Positions 34,291 to 43,566 of a stretch of DNA of 64,000 bases are shown in pieces (the first letter of the stretch is position 1; each line of letters begins with the position of its first letter). Source of the stretch: JALEFZ01 sp038527485 (GTDB lineage Bacteria; Bacteroidota; Bacteroidia; J057); contig JBCBFT010000018.1 of the NCBI GenBank assembly GCA_038527485.1, positions 1 to 64,000 of the forward strand, in the 5' to 3' direction. The translations under genes were made by a program, and so were the position numbers. Below the pieces are notes generated by a model, which was given only the letters and a program-made list of their open reading frames with translations, searched no databases and had not been told where the DNA came from.

Positions 34291-35631
34291 ATGCATACAA
34301 AACTACAACTCACTACAGGAAGCAAAGCATACTTTCCTGGCATTGGCCAAATCCCTTTCGAGGGGAAGGAATCAGACAATCCATTGGCATTCAGATGGTA
34401 TGAAGCCGATCGCGTTGTCGCAGGAAAAAGTATGAAGGAACACTTCCGCTTCGCTGTGGCATGGTGGCATACCTTCTGTGGGACAGGAGGAGATCCGTTT
34501 GGGGTAGGGACCAAAAACTTCCCATGGCTTCAGTCCAGCGATCCTATACAGCGTGCCAAAGACAAAGTAGATGCAGGTTTTGAGTTTATCACCAAGCTAG
34601 GCATCCCCTTTTACTGCTTTCATGACTATGATCTTGTGGATGAAGGGAAAGATTTGACTGAAAGTAAAAAGCGTCTGGACCTTATCACCGACTACGCAGC
34701 AGAAAAACAGGCAGCCTCTGGTGTACAGCTCCTGTGGGGCACCGCCAACCTCTTCTCGCATCCCCGCTATATGAATGGGGCGATGACCAATCCTGACTTT
34801 CAGGTTGTAGCCTATGCAGGTGCTCAAGTCAAACATGCACTGGATGCTACGATCAAACTCGGCGGGGCAAACTATGTCTTTTGGGGCGGGCGCGAAGGCT
34901 ACATGTCCCTACTCAATACCGATATGCAACGTGAACTCGACCATATGGCACGCTTCCTCCACATGGCCAGGGACTACGCTCGCCAAAATGGGTTTACAGG
35001 CACCTTCTTCATCGAGCCCAAACCGATGGAACCCAGCAAGCATCAATATGACTTCGACGCTGCTACCTGCCTGAATTTTCTTCGTGCGTACGACCTCATG
35101 GACGACTTCAAGTTAAACATCGAAGTCAATCACGCGACGCTGGCACAGCATACCTTCCAGCACGAGTTGCAGGTAGCTTCAGACGCAGGCATGCTCGGTA
35201 GCATGGACGCCAACCGTGGCGATTACCAAAATGGCTGGGACACCGATCAGTTTCCCAACAATGTCTATGAATTGACTGAAGCAATGCTGGTCCTACTTCA
35301 GGGCAGTGGATTGCAAGGAGGAGGTATAAATTTCGATGCCAAGACCAGGAGAAACTCCACCGACTTAGAAGATATCTTCCTTGCGCATATTGGAGGTATG
35401 GATGTATTTGCTCGAGCCTTGCTGGCAGCAGATGCCATCCTGACGCATTCGCCTTATACTTCTCTACGGGAGCAACGCTACAGTTCTTTTGACCAAGGGG
35501 AAGGCAAAGCATTCGAGGAGGGAAAAATGGATCTGCAGGCACTTGCTGGCTTTGCGCAAACAAAAGGCGAGCCTATGCAGCGCAGCGGCAAGCAGGAACT
35601 TTTTGAAAATATCCTCAACCAATATGTCTGA
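34291..35631 (+). CDS. xylA: Xylose isomerase
   Basis: The 446-residue protein is a class II xylose isomerase over its full length. Visible family blocks include Phe-Cys-Phe-His-Asp-like Tyr-Cys-Phe-His-Asp near residue 108, Val-Phe-Trp-Gly-Gly-Arg-Glu-Gly-Tyr near 195, Glu-Pro-Lys-Pro-Met-Glu-Pro near 240 and Gly-Gly-Ile-Asn-Phe-Asp-Ala-Lys near 345. It converts D-xylose to D-xylulose with divalent metal ions. Placed between xylB and a beta-xylosidase gene, in one likely operon. Confidence 0.96.
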   Translation: MHTKLQLTTGSKAYFPGIGQIPFEGKESDNPLAFRWYEADRVVAGKSMKEHFRFAVAWWHTFCGTGGDPFGVGTKNFPWLQSSDPIQRAKDKVDAGFEFITKLGIPFYCFHDYDLVDEGKDLTESKKRLDLITDYAAEKQAASGVQLLWGTANLFSHPRYMNGAMTNPDFQVVAYAGAQVKHALDATIKLGGANYVFWGGREGYMSLLNTDMQRELDHMARFLHMARDYARQNGFTGTFFIEPKPMEPSKHQYDFDAATCLNFLRAYDLMDDFKLNIEVNHATLAQHTFQHELQVASDAGMLGSMDANRGDYQNGWDTDQFPNNVYELTEAMLVLLQGSGLQGGGINFDAKTRRNSTDLEDIFLAHIGGMDVFARALLAADAILTHSPYTSLREQRYSSFDQGEGKAFEEGKMDLQALAGFAQTKGEPMQRSGKQELFENILNQYV

Positions 35632-35670
35632 GTAAGCCCCTCCACTCATCTCCCCATTATCCCTACTCCT

Positions 35671-37854
35671 ATGAACATCTATCTATCCACTCTTCTAATT
35701 TTATTATGTATGGCACTTCCCAGTACTGCTCAGCCCGACCTTCTCCCCTTCCAAAATCCTGACCTATCCTTGGAAGAAAGGCTGGAGGATCTGCTCGGTC
35801 GTATGACTATCGAAGAAAAGGCCAGCCAACTCCGCTTTGATGCACCTGCTATTGAAAGACTGGACATCCCCGCCTACAATTGGTGGAATGAATGCCTACA
35901 CGGTGTGGCTCGCAATGGCAGGGCCACCGTCTTCCCACAAGCCATCGGGATGGCCGCGACTTTCGATACGGCATTGATGCACCGCATCGGAGATGTCATC
36001 TCGACAGAAGCACGCGCCAAGTACAACTTATCGATTGCCCGCGACCAACGCGAGATCTACCAGGGTCTCACCTTCTGGTCTCCCAATGTGAATTTGTTTC
36101 GCGATCCCCGCTGGGGCAGAGGACAAGAAACCTACGGAGAAGATCCCTTTCTCACCGCTAGGATGGGCGTCTCCTTCGTCCAAGGATTACAGGGAGATGA
36201 TCCCCGATATCTCAAGGCGGCGGGCATGGCCAAGCATTATGCGGTGCACAGTGGACCCGAGGCTTTGCGACATGAGTTTGATGCCAAAGTAGGCATGAAG
36301 GACTTGTGGGAAACCTATCTTCCTGCTTTTGAATCCCTCGTAACGGAGGCAAAAGTAGAAGGCGTCATGGGCGCTTACAACCGTACCAATGGTGAGCCCT
36401 GCTGTGCCCACCCTTATCTAATGCAGGAGATTTTGAGAAAAAAATGGGGTTTTGATGGATATTTTGTTTCTGATTGCTGGGCCATCGTGGATTTTTTTCA
36501 GGGACATAAGATCGTCGAGACACCTATCCAAGCAGCAGCTCTCGCCTTAGAGACTGGCTGTAACTTGAACTGCGGGAGCACCTACCAGACTTTGATAGAG
36601 TCATTGGAAGCAGGCCTGATCACGGAGGAGATGCTGGATGCCAACTTGAGAGAATTGCTCCCCACGCGTTTTCGACTGGGCTTATTCGATCCTGTTGGAA
36701 GTGGGCCCTTCGATCAGATCGGCGCAGAAATGATTGCCACAGATACCCATCTCAACTTGAGCCGAGAAGCTGCCACAAAGTCTATGGTTCTCCTCAAAAA
36801 TAATGGCGTCTTGCCACTCTCAGAGGAGACCAACAGCCTCTTCGTCACAGGTCCTATGGCCACACACACACAAGCCTTGATCGCCAACTACTATGGGATG
36901 AGCCCCAATCTCTATACCTTCCTCGAAGGCGTCGTAGCCAGTGCTAGCCCCCATACCAAGATCCAATACAGCCAAGGTGCCCTACTCGACGAGGCAAACC
37001 GCAATCCGATGGACTGGTTTTCGGGTCAAGCACAAACGGCAGAAGTGACGATCGCTTGTGTGGGAATCTCACAGTTGATCGAAGGAGAGGAAGGGGAATC
37101 CATCGCGAGCAAGCACAAGGGAGATCGTGTAGACATCGGCTTGCCACAAAATCAGATCGACTTCCTCAAGACGATCCGATCAAAAGCTCAAAAACTCGTG
37201 GTAGTCATCACCTCTGGTTCAGCCATTGCCTGTCCTGAAGTCTACGAAATGGCGGACGCCGTGATCTACGCTTGGTATCCTGGGGAGCAGGGAGGACTGG
37301 CACTAGGAGACCTTCTATTTGGAAAGCAGATCCCTTCTGGACGCTTACCTGTTACGGTTCCTTATGCCATAGAAGATCTTCCGCCCTACGAAGACTATGC
37401 GATGCGCAATCGCACTTACCGCTACATGGAAAAGGAGCCACTTTTTCCTTTTGGTTTTGGTCTGAGCTATACCACATTTACCTATACTGATCTTCAATTT
37501 TCTGCTCCCAGTACTCAAGCAGGGAAGTCACTGGAAGTTTCTTTTACCCTTCAAAATACAGGATCATATGAAGGAGAAGAAGTAGTCCAACTCTACCTTC
37601 GCGATGAAGAAGCTTCGACTTACACCCCCATTTACAGCTTGAAGGGCTTCCAAAGGGTTCGTTTAGGGGCAGGACAATCCCAAGACTTGACATTTACCCT
37701 TACGCCTCAGATGATGGAGTTGGTCAATGAAAAGGGCGAACGGATATTGGAGAAGGGAAAATTCAAGGTATTTGTAGGAGGATCTCAACCCTCAAAGAGA
37801 AGTCAAGATCTAGGAAGTAGTGCATGGCTAGAAGGTGTATTTGATTTAGAATAA
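35671..37854 (+). CDS. Secreted GH3 beta-xylosidase
   Basis: The 727-residue protein has a signal peptide (about 20 residues, Leu-Pro-Ser-Thr-Ala-Gln) and the full GH3 plan: TIM barrel with nucleophile Asp268 (Val-Ser-Asp-Cys-Trp), alpha/beta sandwich, and a C-terminal fibronectin-III-like domain (Phe-Gly-Phe-Gly-Leu-Ser-Tyr-Thr before it). The motif Asn-Glu-Cys-Leu-His-Gly-Val-Ala near residue 74 is typical of beta-xylosidases. Following xylB and xylA by 39 bp, it should release xylose from xylo-oligosaccharides in the periplasm. No SusC/D pair or xylanase is seen here. Confidence 0.92.
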   Translation: MNIYLSTLLILLCMALPSTAQPDLLPFQNPDLSLEERLEDLLGRMTIEEKASQLRFDAPAIERLDIPAYNWWNECLHGVARNGRATVFPQAIGMAATFDTALMHRIGDVISTEARAKYNLSIARDQREIYQGLTFWSPNVNLFRDPRWGRGQETYGEDPFLTARMGVSFVQGLQGDDPRYLKAAGMAKHYAVHSGPEALRHEFDAKVGMKDLWETYLPAFESLVTEAKVEGVMGAYNRTNGEPCCAHPYLMQEILRKKWGFDGYFVSDCWAIVDFFQGHKIVETPIQAAALALETGCNLNCGSTYQTLIESLEAGLITEEMLDANLRELLPTRFRLGLFDPVGSGPFDQIGAEMIATDTHLNLSREAATKSMVLLKNNGVLPLSEETNSLFVTGPMATHTQALIANYYGMSPNLYTFLEGVVASASPHTKIQYSQGALLDEANRNPMDWFSGQAQTAEVTIACVGISQLIEGEEGESIASKHKGDRVDIGLPQNQIDFLKTIRSKAQKLVVVITSGSAIACPEVYEMADAVIYAWYPGEQGGLALGDLLFGKQIPSGRLPVTVPYAIEDLPPYEDYAMRNRTYRYMEKEPLFPFGFGLSYTTFTYTDLQFSAPSTQAGKSLEVSFTLQNTGSYEGEEVVQLYLRDEEASTYTPIYSLKGFQRVRLGAGQSQDLTFTLTPQMMELVNEKGERILEKGKFKVFVGGSQPSKRSQDLGSSAWLEGVFDLE

Positions 37855-37861
37855 AGATGGA

Positions 37862-38578
37862 TCAATCTTCCCAATCCTCCGCATCTAACGTGTCGTCCAC
37901 GTAGGCATCCGCTTTATTCCAGATGGGCAGGTCAAGGAAATACGCCAACTTATCGGCATCGTCCATGATCTGCTCCGTTTTGCTGTGGTCTACGACATTG
38001 ATTCTCGTCGCATCCGCTAGCACGAGATTGATTTCGTAACTGTGGTAGGAAGATTCATTTCCACTCACATTTTCATCCAGTATCTGAATGGCTACAATCT
38101 GATCAAGCGCCACATAGTTTTTGCCTCTTTGTCCCAAAGAACCTCCTTTAGGCAGAGAACCTTTGTAGTAGTAGCCTGATTCCTTGTCAAATACTTTATT
38201 TCTCGAAAAGAAAAACAACATATAAATTCCTACTCCAAAAAAGAGCAGCCCCATAAGAGAAGCAAAGAGAGCTGAGCCTTCCCAATCGACAAAGGCGGGA
38301 ATGAAGGCAAAGCCTCCGCCCATGATCGTAAAAACCAAGCTGAAGGCATACATCCCACTAGAAGTCGCGAAGGCTGCTTTTGAAGTAGATAGTTCCTTAA
38401 AACTATGCGTCTTGAAGTTCGATCCTCCCATGACTTGAGGTGCCCAACTCACCTCCTTTGCGAGGGGATGTCCAAAGACCGTCAGATCCAGATTTCTTTT
38501 TACGGAAGCGCGATTGAGCATATGCGTCAATGCTTCCAATAAGCCAGGTCGCTTAGGTGTCTCTTCCATAGGAGTCAA
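37862..38578 (-). CDS. Membrane protein with PH-like C-terminal domain, paralogue 1
   Basis: The 238-residue protein has a soluble N-terminus with Pro-Leu-Ala-Lys-Glu-Val-Ser-Trp (residues 38-45), two membrane segments (about 74-96 and 102-125) and a soluble C-terminal half with alternating strands and a final helix that fits a bacterial PH-like domain. The next gene upstream shares the Ala-Lys-Glu-Val-Ser-Trp block, the two-segment hairpin and the C-terminal Asp-His...Glu-Gln-Ile block. Function unknown. It is the last of four consecutive small membrane-protein genes. Confidence 0.7.
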   Translation of the reverse strand: MTPMEETPKRPGLLEALTHMLNRASVKRNLDLTVFGHPLAKEVSWAPQVMGGSNFKTHSFKELSTSKAAFATSSGMYAFSLVFTIMGGGFAFIPAFVDWEGSALFASLMGLLFFGVGIYMLFFFSRNKVFDKESGYYYKGSLPKGGSLGQRGKNYVALDQIVAIQILDENVSGNESSYHSYEINLVLADATRINVVDHSKTEQIMDDADKLAYFLDLPIWNKADAYVDDTLDAEDWED

Positions 38579-38646
38579 GTGATTGATTTCTCGGTTTGAT
38601 GATCGTGAATGATGTCAATGGGAGCAACATAGTCTGGATTAAGCTG

Positions 38647-39327
38647 CTATAACTCGTCGGGTAGAGGTAATTCTGCTTCCTGCTGGTCCCAAACAGGTAT
38701 TCCCAGCGACGCTGCTAGAGCTTGGGCATCCGCTCGTATCTGCTCAATGTTTGCATGATCTAAGATATGCAGTCGCTCCTTGTTCTCAAATATGACATTC
38801 AACTCATAACTTCGATACGAGCTACTTCTATCATTTTCTTCGTCATAGGAACTGATGCGCTCAGACAGTAATTGAATGGCATAGAGAGACGTCAGGTCAA
38901 ACTGCTTCTCCGCATCTTCTCTTTTGAATATACTTCTGAGCCACCTCTTTTGAGTGATCTTAAGCGTATCTTGATCGAAGAGGGTATAGATCATGAGCTG
39001 ATCTGTAAGGAGAATTCCAGCCCCCCAAAATATAAGAATCCCAATGAATAACATGACATTGATAGAAGCTGGATCGAAGATGGCAAGCCCTATGAGTAAA
39101 AGTCCCGCCAGGAAAAATATCACAGGAATGAGCTTGGCAAAAAAGACTGGTTGAAAGGCCGAAACTTGATCATTCAGCAACTGTAGCTTGTGTGTCATGA
39201 AACTATTTCCTCCCTCGTGCATCTGTTCCCAGCTGACTTCTTTTGCGACAGGATCTTTGAAAATGGCAAGGTTCAGCCCGACCTTTCCTTCGGGCTCGTT
39301 CATCAACTCATCAAAATTATTTTCCAT
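38647..39327 (-). CDS. Membrane protein with PH-like C-terminal domain, paralogue 2
   Basis: The 226-residue protein matches the following gene in layout: Pro-Val-Ala-Lys-Glu-Val-Ser-Trp at residues 26-33, membrane segments at about 60-83 and 89-107, then a PH-like tail ending with Leu-Asp-His-Ala-Asn-Ile-Glu-Gln-Ile. The pair arose by tandem duplication and has diverged well. 68 bp separate the two. Unknown function. Confidence 0.7.
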   Translation of the reverse strand: MENNFDELMNEPEGKVGLNLAIFKDPVAKEVSWEQMHEGGNSFMTHKLQLLNDQVSAFQPVFFAKLIPVIFFLAGLLLIGLAIFDPASINVMLFIGILIFWGAGILLTDQLMIYTLFDQDTLKITQKRWLRSIFKREDAEKQFDLTSLYAIQLLSERISSYDEENDRSSSYRSYELNVIFENKERLHILDHANIEQIRADAQALAASLGIPVWDQQEAELPLPDEL

Positions 39328-39443
39328 CGTTGACCATTTCCAGAATATGAACAGAATATTCTGTCCTATGCTTCATTTTGTCACTGATGGGAGGTTTTTT
39401 GTCCTTTAAATGAAAGAGAGGTGCAGTTAAGATCATCTAAACG

Positions 39444-39947
39444 CTAAAAACGCTCTTCTAAAAATCGATGGATGACGATCATCTGGTCTCTTCCCTTTCT
39501 CTTTCCAACATCTGCAACCATATACAGAGAGAGAAAAGCGAGGATCAACAGCGGGACCCACCACAAAATATGGGCAGGTTTATCAAGGGAAATATTGGAA
39601 AGCCCAATCATGGAAATGACCACAATACCAAAACCCAAAATGGCATAACAAAAGACAAACATCGTCCATACTGAACCTCTTGGTCCGTACAGTCCTTTGA
39701 TGTGTGTACCTCCTTCTTCATTTTCCTCTAGACTCAAACTCAACTGTGGAGACCAATAATGCTGGACTTCAAGGGGCAAACGCAAGGTCCCATATCCATG
39801 GGTAATCTGTCCCAGGCAAGGCGTTTCGGGATCAGCAAGAGCGGTATTGAGTTTGTCAGTAAAACTATCGATGGATTCTGGTAGATCCACCTGAAAGCGA
39901 GGGCGAATCTCCGAAATCGGGATATATCCTTTCGTGGGGCTAGACAT
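39444..39947 (-). CDS. Small membrane protein of unknown function
   Basis: From the ATG at 39947 the product has 167 residues: a soluble N-terminal 90 residues and two membrane segments (about 97-118 and 126-146) followed by a short basic tail. The TTG eight codons upstream is a less likely start. It has the same two-segment plan as its neighbours but no clear sequence similarity to them that I can see. Confidence 0.65.
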   Translation of the reverse strand: MSSPTKGYIPISEIRPRFQVDLPESIDSFTDKLNTALADPETPCLGQITHGYGTLRLPLEVQHYWSPQLSLSLEENEEGGTHIKGLYGPRGSVWTMFVFCYAILGFGIVVISMIGLSNISLDKPAHILWWVPLLILAFLSLYMVADVGKRKGRDQMIVIHRFLEERF

Positions 39948-40082
39948 AAGCGCGCATTTGAGTCCTAGCAAAAGTTAGGATCTGACAAGAGGGAAAGGAA
40001 TGATAAAAATCAGTCGTCCCTTGATTATAGTTGGATCAACACGAAGACAGAGGAATGGCGCACCATTCCCCTGTTCTTTTTC

Positions 40083-40646
40083 TTAGCCTATGTAAGCTTC
40101 TATCTCCGCGATGATATGATTGGCTTCTGCATCGTCTACACCCATGCCCATCGAATAGGTTTTCATTCCATAGTCAAACTTGATCTTACCGTCGGTCACT
40201 CCCATCACATGAAAGGGGTTGCGCCTGCGGTGCCAATCAGCGGCATGAGGATTGAAACGGAAGTTTCTCAGGTCTGACGCATGCAATATGCGGTTCTTTC
40301 CGATTCCTCCGATGTGCTTCTTATAGTGGACCTCCTGCCCCATCAGTATAAATTCTTCTCTCCCAAATAATCCCCAGATCAGGGAAAACATAGCGACAAG
40401 TCCCCCTGCTGTCCATAACGTCAGCCAGATGATCATAAAAATCGAGACAGGCAGAAATCCATCCGTAGAGAAGATCTCTCGCCCAAATTGTCCCTCATAA
40501 AAAATCATGAAATAGGCCCATACCCAGCCCAAAAGCCATAAAAAGGTACCTCCCAATAGGAGAATATGCTTTCGGGAAGGAATCGAGACAGAAATGCCAT
40601 CCATCGACTTGCGGATTTTTGCTTTTCCATTTTTGGTTGTTTCCAT
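40083..40646 (-). CDS. Membrane protein with two N-terminal segments and a PH-like tail
   Basis: The 187-residue protein starts with a basic 25-residue stretch, has membrane segments at about 27-50 and 65-95, and a C-terminal half with strand-rich sequence (Ile-Leu-Met-Gly-Gln-Glu-Val-His-Tyr-Lys-Lys and Ile-Lys-Phe-Asp-Tyr-Gly-Met) ending in a helix. The plan resembles the two paralogues downstream. It is the first gene of this four-gene same-strand run, which suggests a shared membrane role, but gaps of 68-135 bp leave operon structure uncertain. Confidence 0.65.
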   Translation of the reverse strand: METTKNGKAKIRKSMDGISVSIPSRKHILLLGGTFLWLLGWVWAYFMIFYEGQFGREIFSTDGFLPVSIFMIIWLTLWTAGGLVAMFSLIWGLFGREEFILMGQEVHYKKHIGGIGKNRILHASDLRNFRFNPHAADWHRRRNPFHVMGVTDGKIKFDYGMKTYSMGMGVDDAEANHIIAEIEAYIG

Positions 40647-40707
40647 GCTGACACGTTTAAGATTTTCTTTTTATAAAGATATACTTTTCCCCTTCAGCGT
40701 TGGAAAA

Positions 40708-41553
40708 TCAGGCCCAAACATGTAGCGGTTTTTCATCTCCAAAGTACCCGATAAAACAAGAAGCTGCCATTCGCATACTCCGCTCTACAGGACGGACGGC
40801 ATGTACACACTGCGAACGAAATAGAATCAACTCTCCCACTTGTGGTTGAATCACCAAGGGCGCTGTAGGCAATCTCGATCGGTCAATAAAGTCATGATGT
40901 CCCTGGAACAAAGTCGGGAGTTCTTCTGCACTTGGCATGAAGTCCCATATTTCTAGCTCCCCACCTCCTTCGCCTGTGTCTATGTATAGATTCGCCGCCA
41001 ACTGGCATGTGATATCCTCAAAATAAGTAGCGCCAGGGACATCTTTTAGGAGGAAATCAACATGCGGAGGGAGACCTCCTTGCGGATCGGCTTCGAAAGC
41101 ACGAATGATTCCAGGATTCATCTCTTGACCGTTCATTTTGGGGCGTGCAAAACTGGCTGGCCAAGCCATCCCCAACTCCATATGCAGTTGCCAAACTGGA
41201 TTGCCTCCTGAAAGTAAGGCTTCGATACGAGAAAAGGTGTGTACGGCATCCTTTAGGTACGCCGCTAGTTTCTCAGGTTGATTTTCTGTCTCAAAGAGTG
41301 TCATTCCAATCCTACTGACAGGAACGTCTTGGGCATGTTCATATCGTTTCAAATCCTCTGCCGCACGTATACACTGCTGCCACTGCATACATATTTCAGA
41401 TGGAACAAATTGAGGAATGCGTAATGCAAGGCAATGGCCTTGAATCAGATCATTTAGGGAAGAATGTGTAAGGCTATCTTCGACTTGTACAGAATGATGA
41501 TGTGTATCAATCATGGTTGCAAGGGTATCAGGGTGAAAAAAATCATGATGCAT
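40708..41553 (-). CDS. 2-oxoglutarate/Fe(II)-dependent oxygenase
   Basis: The 281-residue protein has the iron site His164-Val-Asp166 and His251 and the 2-oxoglutarate-binding Arg at about 261 (Arg-Ser-Met-Arg-Met-Ala). The double-stranded beta-helix core spans about 155-270, with Gly-Gly-Glu-Leu-Glu-Ile-Trp-Asp near 198. Such enzymes hydroxylate or otherwise oxidise small molecules or protein side chains; substrate unknown. The frame starts with a His-rich stretch, so the start could also be at a later Met (residue 14). Confidence 0.8.
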   Translation of the reverse strand: MHHDFFHPDTLATMIDTHHHSVQVEDSLTHSSLNDLIQGHCLALRIPQFVPSEICMQWQQCIRAAEDLKRYEHAQDVPVSRIGMTLFETENQPEKLAAYLKDAVHTFSRIEALLSGGNPVWQLHMELGMAWPASFARPKMNGQEMNPGIIRAFEADPQGGLPPHVDFLLKDVPGATYFEDITCQLAANLYIDTGEGGGELEIWDFMPSAEELPTLFQGHHDFIDRSRLPTAPLVIQPQVGELILFRSQCVHAVRPVERSMRMAASCFIGYFGDEKPLHVWA

Positions 41554-41742
41554 TCGCCCCTATGTATAAGGAGCAAAGGTCATGAGAGGTGTAAGTACTA
41601 CGTACTATCCTTCTTTCGTAAATGATCCAAAAAGGGTTTCATTTTTCGAAATATTATTAAGGCGAGAAAAAATTATCCTCTCGTTATTATATCACTGCTG
41701 AAATAAGTCTCGTAATCCTCGTGGTGGGATCTTACTGGCCCC

Positions 41743-41789
41743 CTTCAGTTTGTAACTGAAGCTATATATACTCCAGATACAATCTGGAG
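41743..41789. repeat. Two adjacent 8-3-8 hairpins, REP-like
   Basis: CTTCAGTT-TGT-AACTGAAG (41743-41761) and CTCCAGAT-ACA-ATCTGGAG (41771-41789) are perfect hairpins of identical geometry ten bases apart in a 283-bp intergenic region. Paired short palindromes of this kind are typical of REP/BIME elements moved by Y1-type transposases; no such gene is seen here. Confidence 0.6.
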
Positions 41790-41836
41790 AAGGCGGTGTT
41801 CCACTTCCTTATTTGTGTAGGTACTTAATGGCGGGA

Positions 41837-42751
41837 TTACCTTGCAAAAATCCATGGGTAGGCGGTCTTTACACCTGCTCTCCAAGTCGGGTGCCAATGA
41901 CCCTCATCCTCGATAATTTCGAAACGAAGGTTTTCTGACGGCATACCTGCTGCTGTGAGTGTTTTGTACATTTTGCGGGCATCGGGTACCATAGGATATA
42001 CTTCCTCTTCTCCCACGTTAAGGTAGATTCGTTTATCTTTCAGATCTGCGACCCATTCATGCATGGAAAAAATGGAGTCATTGACCCAGAAGGAAGGGGA
42101 AAGGACGATCGCTTGATCATAGACTGTAGGATAAGCCATCAGGCAATAATAGGCCATTAGTCCTCCCAAAGAAGCGCCTCCGATACAGGTATGACGTGCT
42201 TCAGGCTTCGTACGTAGGCTACTATCTACCCAAGCTTTGAGGGATGTGGCAAACCACTGGGCGTGCTTAGCTCCAAAGACCTGATCGACTTCACTTGTAC
42301 GCGGAGGCGTCATTGGCATGTACTCTGGGGTTCTACGTTTGGCGTGCATCACGCCCACGACGATGGACGTTTGTCCGCCTACCGCAGAGAGGCTATCCAT
42401 GAGGTTGTCGAGCTGCCACTCTGGCCCTTTCAACACGGCATCGTTGAACAGGGCATTGCCGTCGAAAAAATATAAGACAGGGTAACGGAGTGTATCTGTT
42501 GCGTAATCGGGTGGGAGGTATATAAAAACTTTGCGGTATTCCTCCAAATAATCTATGTACACACTGTCCACATATACCGTAGGTGAAGCGGTATCTTTTG
42601 CCTGCGCTGCATACTCCTTCTTCTTGAAATGGTCGTATGCCTGCCTCCCTAGCAGATACGCGACATAGCATCCGAAAAGGAGAAAGGGGATGGAAATGAA
42701 AAATAGTATGCGAAGTATGCGTTTCCAGCGGGGACGGCTCATGATTCCCAT
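41837..42751 (-). CDS. Membrane-anchored esterase (enterochelin-esterase-like fold)
   Basis: The 304-residue protein has one N-terminal membrane segment (about residues 11-35) and an esterase-D-type alpha/beta domain: Tyr-Phe-Phe-Asp-Gly near 94, nucleophile Ser194 in Gly-Ala-Ser-Leu-Gly-Gly, and His near the end in Glu-Gly-His-Trp. Family members cleave siderophore or acyl esters; substrate unknown. It starts 2 bp after the hslV stop and is almost certainly co-transcribed with it, though no functional link is known. Confidence 0.82.
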   Translation of the reverse strand: MGIMSRPRWKRILRILFFISIPFLLFGCYVAYLLGRQAYDHFKKKEYAAQAKDTASPTVYVDSVYIDYLEEYRKVFIYLPPDYATDTLRYPVLYFFDGNALFNDAVLKGPEWQLDNLMDSLSAVGGQTSIVVGVMHAKRRTPEYMPMTPPRTSEVDQVFGAKHAQWFATSLKAWVDSSLRTKPEARHTCIGGASLGGLMAYYCLMAYPTVYDQAIVLSPSFWVNDSIFSMHEWVADLKDKRIYLNVGEEEVYPMVPDARKMYKTLTAAGMPSENLRFEIIEDEGHWHPTWRAGVKTAYPWIFAR

Positions 42752-42753
42752 TT

Positions 42754-43287
42754 CTACATAGTTAAAATCTCTATGTTATGGTTGGTATAGATACAGATAT
42801 CTGCTGCGATGGTCAGTCCATTTCGGACGATCTCTTCAGCCGTCATCTCTGGCGAATGGCGCTTCAACGCCAGCGCAGCCGACCGCGCATACTCTCCCCC
42901 TGATCCGATGGCTAGGATATCGTTCTCTGGCGCGATGACATTTCCATCTCCGCTGATCAAGAGGCCTTCCTCTTTGTTCATGACGACTAGCATCGCTTCT
43001 AGTTTGCGGAGATATTGATCGGTACGCCAGTCTTTGGCCATTTCGACAGCGGCACGCGTGAGGCTGGTACGGTACATGTTCATTTTCTCCTCAAACTTCT
43101 CCACCAGCGTAAAGGCATCAGAAGTAGAACCTGCAAAGCCCACCATGATGTCGCCATTTCCGATTTTACGTACTTTTTTGACATTGCTTTTGGCTACAGT
43201 ATTGCCGAGGGTAGCCTGTCCATCAGCACCGAGGGCCACTTGCCCATTATGTAAAATACCTAGTACGGTAGTTGCGTGAATCTGCAT
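42754..43287 (-). CDS. hslV: ATP-dependent protease subunit HslV
   Basis: The 177-residue protein is a proteasome-like peptidase. A five-residue pro-segment precedes the catalytic Thr6 (Ala-Thr-Thr-Val-Leu-Gly), followed by Gly-Ala-Asp-Gly-Gln-Ala-Thr-Leu-Gly-Asn-Thr, the HslV signature, and Gly-Ser-Gly-Gly-Glu-Tyr-Ala-Arg-Ser-Ala-Ala near residue 132. It forms a double hexamer that works with the HslU ATPase. hslU is not adjacent here. Confidence 0.95.
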   Translation of the reverse strand: MQIHATTVLGILHNGQVALGADGQATLGNTVAKSNVKKVRKIGNGDIMVGFAGSTSDAFTLVEKFEEKMNMYRTSLTRAAVEMAKDWRTDQYLRKLEAMLVVMNKEEGLLISGDGNVIAPENDILAIGSGGEYARSAALALKRHSPEMTAEEIVRNGLTIAADICIYTNHNIEILTM

Positions 43288-43566
43288 ATAAAATTAAGTA
43301 TCAAGCTTATGTTTTCCTCTTCAAAGCTTGAGAGGACTAAATAGGTGTCGTGTGTGAGAGGTAGATATTGTTTCAATCTGCCTGAAAGGTACAAATCCTA
43401 AGAAGAAAACAGAAAATTCATTTGATACACTTAAAGATGTGGTATTTGGTAAGTTTTTTGCACAAAAAATCGTGTATATTGATACTCCGTACAATAAAAA
43501 CAACTGCAGGACTTACATACAGCCTATTCTCATCTCACCATCCCTGCCTCATTAACATTTAACAGT

